A stretch of DNA of 7,783 nucleotides from Sulfuricurvum sp. IAE1. GTDB lineage: Bacteria > Campylobacterota > Campylobacteria > Campylobacterales > Sulfurimonadaceae. The first letter of the stretch is position 1, and each line of letters starts with the position of its first letter. The translations under genes were made by a program, and so were the position numbers. A model generated the notes under the pieces. That model was not told where the DNA came from. It did not search any database and saw nothing but the letters and a program-made list of their open reading frames with translations. The stretch is taken from the NCBI GenBank assembly GCA_945867285.1, contig CAMBHX010000074.1:1-7783 (forward strand), read 5' to 3'. This document shows, in pieces, positions 1-5,472 of the stretch.

Positions 1-153
1 AGCTACAACTTTTGGAGTTTTTTGTCCATAACGAGTACCCGCATCTTGCTTAGTCAAAATGTGACTACGGTATGCAGTACCACGTTTGATTGTGCCGTTT
101 TTCTTTACTTTGAAGCGCTTTACAGCACCTTTAACCGATTTCATTTTTGGCAT
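1..153 (-). CDS. rpmI: Large ribosomal subunit protein bL35 (partial, C-terminus beyond window)
   Basis: This is the first 51 residues of ribosomal protein bL35, a small basic protein of the 50S subunit. The protein starts MPKMKSVKGAVKRFKV and continues through NGTIKRGTAYRSHILTK; the lysine/arginine-rich start and the SHILTK motif are typical of the family. The full protein is usually about 64 residues, so roughly the last dozen lie past the left edge, probably followed by rplT (bL20). The ATG is at 151-153 with an AAAGGA ribosome site at 162-167. The gene follows thrS and infC in the common thrS-infC-rpmI-rplT order, but a 168-base gap holding its own -10 box separates it from infC. Identification is firm. 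Confidence 0.95.
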   Translation of the reverse strand, partial: MPKMKSVKGAVKRFKVKKNGTIKRGTAYRSHILTKQDAGTRYGQKTPKVVA

Positions 154-195
154 CGACTTGATCCTTTCGTGCAAAATTCTCTAAACGAGGGGCGA

Positions 196-204
196 ATTAT
201 ACCA
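196..204 (-). promoter_or_regulatory. Extended -10 promoter element of rpmI
   Basis: On the minus strand these bases read TGGTATAAT, a perfect TATAAT box preceded by TG at the extended -10 position. The stretch just upstream is T-rich (a run of seven T), and no good -35 hexamer is present, as is common in Campylobacterota housekeeping promoters. Transcription would start near 188-190, giving an untranslated leader of about 35 bases before the rpmI ATG. It would allow rpmI (and probably rplT) to be expressed independently of thrS-infC. No experiment supports it here. Confidence 0.65.
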
Positions 205-282
205 TAAAAAAAGCTTTTATTGATTGATTTACATTGCTATTTTCAAGGTGCAGTTTCCCATGAGCCTGTGCAAGTGTGTTTT

Positions 283-311
283 GTTCATGATTCGACAAGC
301 TCACCACAAAC
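283..311 (-). repeat. REP-like hairpin element between infC and rpmI
   Basis: On the minus strand the arms are GTTTGTGGT and ATCATGAAC around the loop GAGCTTGTCGA. In RNA all nine positions pair if G-U wobbles are allowed; on the plus strand the pairing is poorer. The core GAGCTTGTCGA with flanking GTTCRTGGT-like arms resembles a short repeat that I recall as dispersed between genes in many bacterial genomes. The element lies 10 bases past the infC stop codon, a usual place for such repeats, where they may protect a 3' end or act as a weak terminator. There is no U-tract directly after it. Family membership is from memory and needs a genome search for copies. Confidence 0.5.
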
Positions 312-321
312 GGAATGACAC

Positions 322-855
322 CTACTTTTTAGTCTCTTTTTTGAGTGGGTGAACCATCATATTACAATAGCGCCCTTCCATAGCAGGGGCTTTGTACATC
401 AAACCAATATCTTCAACCATTGGCCAAACGCGGTTGAGCACTACGATAGCAGCTTCTGGATGCGCCATCTCACGTCCACGCAAGAACACACGGAAATGGA
501 CATGCTTGCCCTCTTCTAGGAACTCACGTGCATGCTTGACTTTATAGCTCACATCGTTTTCTGCAATTTTAACCGAAAGCTTGATCTCTTTGACTTCGAC
601 TTTGGTTTGATTTTTGCGAGCTTCTTTTTTCTTTTTCTCTTCTTGATAATGAAACTTGCCGTAGTCCATAATCTTGGCAACCGGTGGTTTCGCATCCGGA
701 GAGATCAGAACCAAATCCAATCCCAACTCATTTGCCTTAGCCATTGCTTCGTTAATCGAAACAACTCCAAGTGGCTCACCACCATCTACCACACAACGTA
801 CTTCAGGAACACGAATATCCTCATTCATTAGGACACGGTCTTGTTTCTTAATCAA
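322..855 (-). CDS. infC: Translation initiation factor IF-3
   Basis: IF-3 binds the 30S subunit, blocks early joining of 50S and proofreads the initiator tRNA and start codon. The 177-residue frame has the expected two-domain form. An N-terminal domain (about 10-75) carries the signature KIMDYGKFHY at 61-70, a lysine-rich linker covers about 72-90, and a C-terminal 30S-binding domain (about 90-175) contains RGREM at 126-130. Length is normal for the family. The start is not ATG: in-frame TTG (853-855) and ATT (850-852) are adjacent, 7 and 10 bases after GAGG at 863-866, and the first in-frame ATG (826-828) has no ribosome site. The gene overlaps the thrS stop (TTGA, or TGATT if ATT is used), implying coupled translation. 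E. coli infC uses AUU, through which IF-3 represses its own synthesis. Confidence 0.97.
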   Translation of the reverse strand: MIKKQDRVLMNEDIRVPEVRCVVDGGEPLGVVSINEAMAKANELGLDLVLISPDAKPPVAKIMDYGKFHYQEEKKKKEARKNQTKVEVKEIKLSVKIAENDVSYKVKHAREFLEEGKHVHFRVFLRGREMAHPEAAIVVLNRVWPMVEDIGLMYKAPAMEGRYCNMMVHPLKKETKK

Positions 856-2660
856 AAATTCACCTCATTTATTTTTTGTTTGATGAGGGAGAGGAACTCT
901 TCCTCACCCATAGTATATTGTTCACGGGAACGTCTATCACGCACCGCCACGCTCTTACCACTAACCTCTTCATCCCCCAAAACGATAATCATAGGGACTT
1001 TGCCTTTTTCAGCCGTACGAATACGTTTGTTGAGGCTATCATTTTTATCGAATATCTCAAAATCGGCACCTAAATCAATAAGTTTAGCTCCCAATTCTTT
1101 GGCATACGCATTGTGACTCTCGGCGATTGGGACGATAGCAACTTGCGTCGGAGCGATAAACATCGGGAATTCACCCGCATAATGTTCCGTCAATATACCC
1201 ACAAATCGCTCAAACGAACCTAAAATGGCTCGGTGAATCATAACGGGCTGGATTTTGGTGTTCTCATCCCCATTATATTCCAGCTCAAAACGTGCCGGAA
1301 GGTTAAAGTCTAGCTGTATCGTTCCACATTGCCATTCACGTCCGATAGCATCGGTGATTTTGATGTCGATTTTAGGACCATAAAACGCTCCACCACCCTC
1401 ATCAATCTCGTAAGCAAGATTGTTTTTGTCCATCGCATTTTTAAGGGCATTGGTGGAGATTTCCCATACAGCGTCATCACCGACTGCTTTTTCAGGCTTG
1501 GTGGAGATCATCATTTTGTAGTTAAACTCAAAGGTTGACATGATTTTATCGACAAAATCGACGACTTCGATGATTTGCTCTTCGATTTGATCCGCTGTAC
1601 AAAAAATATGAGCATCGTCTTGAGTAAACTCTCTAACACGGAACAATCCGTGAAGCGCTCCCGTCATCTCATGGCGGTGGACTATCCCATACTCAAAATA
1701 TTTGAGAGGCAAATCACGATATGAACGTAAATCGTGCTCATAGACTTTGATATGCCCTACACAGTTCATTGGCTTGACCCCAAATTCTACCTCATCGATA
1801 TTAGTGAAATACATATTTTCACCGTAATTTTGGTAGTGTCCAGACACTTTCCATAAATCACTGCGTAACATCTCAGGTCCTCGAACAGGCTCATAGCCAC
1901 GCTTGCGGTGTGCTTTGAAAAGCAGTTGCTCTAGGCGTGAACGCATACGAGCGCCCGCTGGTAACCAAATAGGGAAACCCGCCCCTACTTCTTCACGAAA
2001 CGTAAAGAGCTTCATCTCAGCACCAATCTTGCGGTGGTCACGCTTTTCTGCTTCTGCTACTTGCTCCAAATACGCTTTGAGCGACTCTTTATCCGCAAAT
2101 GCGATACCATAGATACGAGTCAAGACTTCATTTTTACTATCTCCACCTAAATAAGCGCCTGAAATCTTGGTCAGTTTAAAATAACGGATGAGTCCCACAT
2201 TAGGCAAGTGAGGTCCACGGCATAGGTCTTCAAACTCACCTTGCTTGTAGATAGAAATTACATCATCAGGGATTTTGTCCATGACAGCCTGTTTTAGGTG
2301 ATCATTGGCAAACTTCTGACGCGCTTTGTCTTTGGTGATCTCATAACGCTCTATTGGAGATTTTGCTTTTGCAATCTCCAACATCTTTTTCTCGATGGTT
2401 TTTAGATCTTCCTCCCCTACAGTCTCATTGACTTTGAAGTCATAATAAAAACCCTCTTTGACAACAGGTCCTACAAAGAATTTGGCATCCGTATACAGAG
2501 ACTTGATTGCCTGTGCCATCAAGTGAGCACAAGAGTGACGTAATACCTCAAGCGCATCTGCAGAGTTGTCAAGCTCAATTGGCTCTCCACTGACCCCAAG
2601 CCTCGCAGCTGTTTGTGTATCGATAATTTGGTCGTTATATTTGAGCGCTATCGCATCCAT
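852..2660 (-). CDS. thrS: Threonyl-tRNA synthetase, short form lacking the TGS domain
   Basis: This cytoplasmic class II synthetase charges tRNA-Thr with threonine. It has 602 residues against 642 in E. coli. The N-terminal TGS domain is missing: only about 35 residues precede the editing domain, as in Campylobacter ThrRS from memory. Editing-site residues are H42 and H46 (RHSCAH) with C147 and H151 (LCRGPH). The catalytic core has motif 2 arginine R329 (VHRHE), motif 3 arginine R485 (GSFERF) and the zinc ligands C300 (PMNCVGH), H351 (DDAHIF) and H476 (MIHRAILG). These match E. coli C334, H385 and H511 with constant offset. The C-terminal anticodon-binding domain spans about 505-600. ATG at 2658-2660 follows AGGAA at 2668-2672. 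The stop overlaps infC, so the two are co-translated. The upstream gap may hold a threonine-linked leader. Confidence 0.98.
   Translation of the reverse strand: MDAIALKYNDQIIDTQTAARLGVSGEPIELDNSADALEVLRHSCAHLMAQAIKSLYTDAKFFVGPVVKEGFYYDFKVNETVGEEDLKTIEKKMLEIAKAKSPIERYEITKDKARQKFANDHLKQAVMDKIPDDVISIYKQGEFEDLCRGPHLPNVGLIRYFKLTKISGAYLGGDSKNEVLTRIYGIAFADKESLKAYLEQVAEAEKRDHRKIGAEMKLFTFREEVGAGFPIWLPAGARMRSRLEQLLFKAHRKRGYEPVRGPEMLRSDLWKVSGHYQNYGENMYFTNIDEVEFGVKPMNCVGHIKVYEHDLRSYRDLPLKYFEYGIVHRHEMTGALHGLFRVREFTQDDAHIFCTADQIEEQIIEVVDFVDKIMSTFEFNYKMMISTKPEKAVGDDAVWEISTNALKNAMDKNNLAYEIDEGGGAFYGPKIDIKITDAIGREWQCGTIQLDFNLPARFELEYNGDENTKIQPVMIHRAILGSFERFVGILTEHYAGEFPMFIAPTQVAIVPIAESHNAYAKELGAKLIDLGADFEIFDKNDSLNKRIRTAEKGKVPMIIVLGDEEVSGKSVAVRDRRSREQYTMGEEEFLSLIKQKINEVNF
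861..866 (-). promoter_or_regulatory. Ribosome binding site of infC, inside the thrS 3' end
   Basis: The minus strand reads GAGGTG here, a good Shine-Dalgarno sequence lying within the last codons of thrS. It is 7 bases from the TTG and 10 bases from the ATT start candidate when counted from the end of GAGG. It rules in a non-AUG start for infC, because no ATG lies at a suitable distance. Confidence 0.75.
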
Positions 2661-2718
2661 TGCAGTATTCCTAAAATTATAGTAAGTAATAACCGATCAT
2701 ACACACCTCTAAGACTCT

Positions 2719-2736
2719 CAAAAACTATTGTTTTTG
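2719..2736 (-). repeat. Perfect 7-bp inverted repeat in the thrS leader
   Basis: CAAAAAC and GTTTTTG flank a four-base loop (AATA on the minus strand). On the transcript it folds into an AU-rich stem, followed by GAGAGTC rather than a U-run, so it does not look like a complete intrinsic terminator. It lies 8 bases before the AGAGG ribosome site of the short frame at 2677-2700. Confidence 0.45.
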
Positions 2737-2751
2737 TAGCTTTAGGGGGAT

Positions 2752-2773
2752 GCAAGGGAGATTTTGTCCCTGC
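2752..2773 (-). repeat. GC-richer hairpin in the thrS leader
   Basis: The minus strand holds AGGGA and TCCCT around the seven-base loop CAAAATC, extended by two more pairs (GC with GC) past a one-base bulge. It is the most stable simple hairpin in the gap upstream of thrS. The base run before it reads GGTGGCA. The following bases are ATCCCCC, so there is no U-tract. Its role is unknown. Confidence 0.45.
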
Positions 2774-2817
2774 CACCAAAACAAGTTTAACGCTTTTTGT
2801 GAAACAAAAATGTTTCT

Positions 2818-2853
2818 TTAGAAAACAGACGTGTTCGTTTTGGTGTCTAACAT
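2818..2853 (-). CDS. Candidate threonine-rich leader peptide upstream of thrS
   Basis: A short frame ATG (2851-2853) to TAA (2818-2820) encodes MLDTKTNTSVF. Three of eleven residues are threonine (codons ACC, ACG, ACG), and they fall within five codons. It begins about 10 bases after the predicted transcription start and sits just before the alternative hairpins of the thrS leader; its stop codon lies in the loop of the first hairpin. In E. coli pheST, the Phe-rich leader peptide PheM regulates a synthetase operon by attenuation, which is the model for this reading. Against it: no recognisable Shine-Dalgarno sequence precedes the ATG, the frame is short enough to arise by chance, and no terminator U-run follows. 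Confidence 0.3.
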   Translation of the reverse strand: MLDTKTNTSVF

Positions 2854-2868
2854 CAGTAGATAATGCGA

Positions 2869-2876
2869 ATTATACA
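2869..2876 (-). promoter_or_regulatory. -10 promoter element upstream of thrS
   Basis: The minus strand reads TGTATAAT followed by TCGC, with a perfect TATAAT at 2869-2874. The TATAATTCGC run is shared with the rpmI promoter at 192-201. No convincing -35 hexamer is visible. The predicted start is near 2861-2864. The position, just after the diguanylate cyclase gene, makes it the best candidate for the promoter of thrS-infC. Confidence 0.6.
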
Positions 2877-2906
2877 GGCGTTTTAATTGGTTTGAGATTA
2901 AAGAGG

Positions 2907-2918
2907 ACCACTAGTGGT
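2907..2918. repeat. Perfect 12-base palindrome at the diguanylate cyclase stop codon
   Basis: ACCACTAGTGGT is a perfect palindrome that includes the TAG stop of the response-regulator gene. On the plus strand it is followed by five T in a row, on the minus strand by CCTCTTT. As a hairpin it would have only four base pairs with a four-base loop, so it is weak as a terminator. It could equally be a protein-binding site or chance. Confidence 0.35.
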
Positions 2919-3798
2919 TTTTATAGGCGATCACTTTGTTTCGCCCCTCTTTTTTGGCTTGATAGAGGGCTTGGTCAGCACAATCTAAAAAATGGGTACA
3001 TGTTTCCATCGTTTCGTCAAACTGTACTACTCCAAAGCTTGCCGTTACGTCGATACCAACAGGATAATGTCCTTCAATCTCCTGACGTAGAAACTCTCCT
3101 TTTTTAACTGCATTATCACCATCACACCCATGAAGAAGCAAGATAAATTCTTCGCCACCAAAACGTGCTGCAACATCCTCAGATCGTGCATTACGCTCAA
3201 TCAATCCTGCAATTTCTCTCAAAACATCATCACCGACGAGATGGCCATAAGTGTCATTAATGGACTTAAAATAATCAATATCAATTAAAATCGCAGACAA
3301 TGGCTCCTCGTGACGAATAGCATATGTGACTTTACGTATTAATATATCGGTAAGATAATGTCGATTATAAAGGCCTGTGAGCTGATCACGCATGGCAACT
3401 GTTTTTAAAAGATCATGTTGATGTTTTAGTGTAATATGTGTTCTAAGGCGTGCTTTAATAATCGAAGGATGTAAAGGCTTGGTGATATAATCAACAGCAC
3501 CCAAAGAGAGTCCTCTCTCTTCTTCTTCTCTGGAATCTTTTCCTGTAACAAAAATAACGGGTATAGAAGATGTTTCATTTGTGTTTTGCAGATATTCACA
3601 AACAGCATATCCATCCATGTGTGGCATCTCAACATCTAGTAAAATAACTTCTGGAAAAGGATCCTGTTTGGCTAATTCAATGGCCTTCTCACCACTATGC
3701 GCTATTTTAATCGTATAGTCGTTTTTGAGGATATGTGCCAATGCTTGAAGGTTAAGCGTTGCGTCATCAACGATAAGAACAACTGGTTTTTGATTCAT
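2911..3798 (-). CDS. Response regulator with GGDEF diguanylate cyclase output (PleD-like, single REC)
   Basis: Predicted soluble enzyme making cyclic di-GMP from two GTP under control of a receiver domain. REC spans about 5-122 with acidic pair D11/D12, phosphoacceptor D55 (LLDVEMP), T85 and K107 (TKPL). A linker of about 15 residues leads to GGDEF (about 134-293). The active-site loop is RFGGEEF (212-218), with a metal aspartate at D173 (LIDIDYFK) and the substrate-site region NDTYGH (181-186). An inhibitory-site RxxD (R205-D208) lies five residues before GGEEF, so product feedback is expected. All catalytic residues are present, so it should be active. The ATG at 3796-3798 overlaps the upstream stop as ATGA, with AAGGAA as ribosome site. 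The pair with the Hpt-like membrane protein suggests one signalling unit. Which kinase phosphorylates D55 is not visible here. Confidence 0.95.
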   Translation of the reverse strand: MNQKPVVLIVDDATLNLQALAHILKNDYTIKIAHSGEKAIELAKQDPFPEVILLDVEMPHMDGYAVCEYLQNTNETSSIPVIFVTGKDSREEEERGLSLGAVDYITKPLHPSIIKARLRTHITLKHQHDLLKTVAMRDQLTGLYNRHYLTDILIRKVTYAIRHEEPLSAILIDIDYFKSINDTYGHLVGDDVLREIAGLIERNARSEDVAARFGGEEFILLLHGCDGDNAVKKGEFLRQEIEGHYPVGIDVTASFGVVQFDETMETCTHFLDCADQALYQAKKEGRNKVIAYKNH

Positions 3799-5015
3799 TG
3801 TAGCATTCCTTCGATGTGCTGTAGCAATTTAAGCGCCTTGGTATAATCCAATCTTCTTACACTTCTTTTTAGTTCTTGGATTTCATCAGAAATATTTCCA
3901 TGATCATAGTGCTTAAACACACTTACTTTCTCAGTATCCACAAATATACTTTTTTCTAGAGAGGTACGCAGTGCCTCTAAAGTATCAATATCTTCGGTCT
4001 CTGAGCTAGATTCTGTCATTATTTTTACCATCTCTTCTCGTGCAATATGCTTTTGAAGTGATGAAAGCGTATTGTTTAAAATACGCTCACACTCTGCAAT
4101 ACTTGCAGCTACCACATCACTGTTTTGTTCACGTGCGGCACTCTCAAGATCTTTGCCTACAATGCGCAAAGCTGCTGCTATATCTGCTGATATGCTTTTT
4201 AATGAGCAGGCATATGCAATAATATTGTCCCATTCTTTATCTAACATGACCTCTTTTAGCCGACCAACGATAGCAGGTCCTTTAGCAATAAACGTCTGTA
4301 TACGCTCTTCTAAAAGCTGTTTATTCCCACCCGTTCGACGTAATGCGACATTATAATCCCAAAGAGACAAGGTCCTCTCTTCTTCTTTTATTGAAAGTGC
4401 TTTATGCGTGTCAAAATCCCCATGCATAGACATAAGGGTGAGCTCTTTTTTCTTTTTACCCCGAACAATAAACAAAAATAAGAGGACACCAATTAAAAAA
4501 AAACTCACAACAATCGCCGCTATTAACAGTTGTGACCCTTTAGTCTCCAAAAATGAAATTTGCTGTCTTGGCGCTTGAAATGGTAGCAGAGTAGCCGAAT
4601 TGGAAAGCATTTTATCGTGGTTACTTTCAATCGCTTCTGCTGCTGTCCAGAATACTACATCTTTGGTAGGACTAAAATAGGGACTAATATACGCATCAGG
4701 AAAAGTGCTGCTGAAATACTTTTGAACTATTTTTGCCTCTTTTTCGTCTGCAAGAGGCTCGATAACAAGAATATACAGTTTCCCCGATGGACGAGCTAAA
4801 AGAGAAGAATGATACTGATTAAGAAGTGCCAGCTGTGGATTTGTTAACGTTTCACCCGTACTAGCAAGAACCTTTTTGGCCTCTGTAAATGTTGCATACG
4901 AACCCAAAACAAGCTTCTTTCCTTTGACTTCCCCTGCATATGTGCTGATTTCAATAAAAAAAATGAAACAAAAAAGGATGTAAATATATCGCATAATCTT
5001 GGAAAGCCCACCCAT
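3795..5015 (-). CDS. Membrane signalling protein: SPOR-like periplasmic region plus Hpt-like domain with His replaced by Cys
   Basis: A 406-residue protein of no named family. A signal peptide (about 8-27, MRYIYILFCFIFFIEI, possible cleavage after A27) leads to a periplasmic part. Residues 33-112 (KKLVLGSYATFTEAKKVL and GKLYILVIEPLADEKEA) look like a SPOR peptidoglycan-binding fold. A membrane helix at about 162-185 is followed by KKKK. Residues about 215-325 read as an Hpt phosphotransfer domain (WDYNVALRRTGGN, then AYACSLKSISADIAA, then LESAARE). Family members have AHxLK where this protein has ACSLK, so the phosphorylated histidine is Cys270; the codon is TGC. A helical tail (340-406) resembles segments at the C-terminus of hybrid kinases. 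Start is uncertain: ATG at 5013-5015 or 4992-4994 (M8), the latter giving a more typical signal peptide; neither has a good ribosome site. It overlaps the diguanylate cyclase gene by four bases and may control it. Confidence 0.8.
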   Translation of the reverse strand: MGGLSKIMRYIYILFCFIFFIEISTYAGEVKGKKLVLGSYATFTEAKKVLASTGETLTNPQLALLNQYHSSLLARPSGKLYILVIEPLADEKEAKIVQKYFSSTFPDAYISPYFSPTKDVVFWTAAEAIESNHDKMLSNSATLLPFQAPRQQISFLETKGSQLLIAAIVVSFFLIGVLLFLFIVRGKKKKELTLMSMHGDFDTHKALSIKEEERTLSLWDYNVALRRTGGNKQLLEERIQTFIAKGPAIVGRLKEVMLDKEWDNIIAYACSLKSISADIAAALRIVGKDLESAAREQNSDVVAASIAECERILNNTLSSLQKHIAREEMVKIMTESSSETEDIDTLEALRTSLEKSIFVDTEKVSVFKHYDHGNISDEIQELKRSVRRLDYTKALKLLQHIEGMLQ

Positions 5016-5050
5016 CGTATCATAATTTTATCAAATATTGTTGTTGAGGT

Positions 5051-5056
5051 ATTATA
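5051..5056 (-). promoter_or_regulatory. -10 element of the Hpt-like/diguanylate cyclase pair
   Basis: The minus strand has a perfect TATAAT (GCTATAATACC) 36 bases before the upstream start candidate at 5015. A start near 5044 would leave about 29 bases of leader. No good -35 is visible. The same 121-base gap holds an opposite promoter for the plus-strand gene at 5137. Confidence 0.55.
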
Positions 5057-5108
5057 GCGCTAATTTTGGCTAGATGTAGTAAGTTACTCATCATTTGCCC
5101 CATTGAGC

Positions 5109-5114
5109 TATAAT
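5109..5114 (+). promoter_or_regulatory. -10 element of the small PLDc_N/SHOCT gene
   Basis: A perfect TATAAT lies 22 bases before the ATG at 5137, so transcription would start near 5121 and the leader would be about 16 bases. An AAGGA ribosome site at 5126-5130 sits 6 bases from the ATG. No clear -35 is present. Confidence 0.55.
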
Positions 5115-5136
5115 TATGAACTAAAAAGGATGTAAT

Positions 5137-5472
5137 ATGGAAACTATGATTGGTGCAACGATGATTTTTGGATTATTATTAGGATTGGCGATTTTTGCGG
5201 CGTGGATTTGGGCATTGGTGGATATTTTACGTTCTACCTTTAGTGATATTGCTATCAAAATCATCTGGTTTTTATTGGTGTTTTGTATCCCTCTTTTGGG
5301 CTTTATTTTGTATGTCGTACTAGGAAAATCAACTAAAGTACAAGATGTTACGCATGTATCTAACCAAAAATACGATAACTTGGAAAAGATTAAAAAGCTC
5401 CACGATACCGGCGTACTAAGCGATGAAGAATTCGCTTGCGAAAAAGAGAGAATTATGGGATATCAAAACTAA
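5137..5472 (+). CDS. Small membrane protein with PLDc_N-like and SHOCT-like segments
   Basis: A 111-residue protein with two membrane helices (about 6-30 and 41-62) and a short cytoplasmic tail. The helices and loop (WALVDILRSTFSD, then PLLGFILYVVLGK) match the PLDc_N type, a helical hairpin named from the N-terminus of cardiolipin-synthase-like phospholipase D proteins; no phospholipase D catalytic HKD motif is present. The tail YDNLEKIKKLHDTGVLSDEE is a SHOCT motif (about 79-108), a short C-terminal helix pair often seen on small membrane proteins. No enzymatic role is known. The gene has its own promoter and a good ribosome site, and is the only plus-strand gene here. Its last 20 bases overlap the 3' end of the opposite membrane-protein gene. 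Confidence 0.85.
   Translation: METMIGATMIFGLLLGLAIFAAWIWALVDILRSTFSDIAIKIIWFLLVFCIPLLGFILYVVLGKSTKVQDVTHVSNQKYDNLEKIKKLHDTGVLSDEEFACEKERIMGYQN

Larger units (their letters stand above)
2661..2864 (-). promoter_or_regulatory. Long structured 5' leader of thrS (putative)
   Basis: If transcription starts from the -10 box at 2869-2874, thrS mRNA carries about 200 untranslated bases. In transcript order the leader holds: a threonine-rich 11-codon frame (2818-2853); overlapping small hairpins with arms 2821-2824/2813-2816, 2811-2816/2801-2806 and 2804-2810/2794-2800; a stronger hairpin at 2752-2773; a perfect 7-base stem (2719-2725/2730-2736) with a four-base loop; and a 7-codon frame with a good ribosome site (2677-2710). 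The three overlapping hairpins compete pairwise, like the segments of an attenuator. No hairpin is followed by a clear U-run, so termination is not shown. Short inverted repeats can also arise by chance in AT-rich sequence. Confidence 0.4.

Noticed and set aside
22..207. Plus-strand open frame opposite rpmI
   Set aside because: It is the antisense shadow of the ribosomal protein gene and shows no protein-like features.
2676..2681. Second perfect TATAAT on the minus strand, close to thrS
   Set aside because: It would start transcription near 2669, inside the thrS ribosome site (AGGAA at 2668-2672), leaving about 9 leader bases without a complete site. The box at 2869-2874 fits better.
2766..2777. 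T-box riboswitch for thrS
   Set aside because: GGTGGCA matches the start of the T-box motif, but the ACCGCG core, a clear terminator with a U-run and a recognisable specifier stem are missing. T-boxes are also not expected in this lineage.
2907..2918. Intrinsic terminator at the diguanylate cyclase stop
   Set aside because: The stem has only four base pairs, and the U-run follows it on the plus strand, where no gene ends.
2613..3107. Plus-strand open frame of 164 codons across the thrS start, the gap and the end of the diguanylate cyclase
   Set aside because: It lies opposite two certain genes and the thrS promoter region, shows no domain and has no good ribosome site; the encoded sequence looks like reverse-frame translation.
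3426..3635. Minus-strand 69-codon frame inside the diguanylate cyclase gene
   Set aside because: It is an alternate frame within the receiver domain, which is intact and conserved in the real frame.
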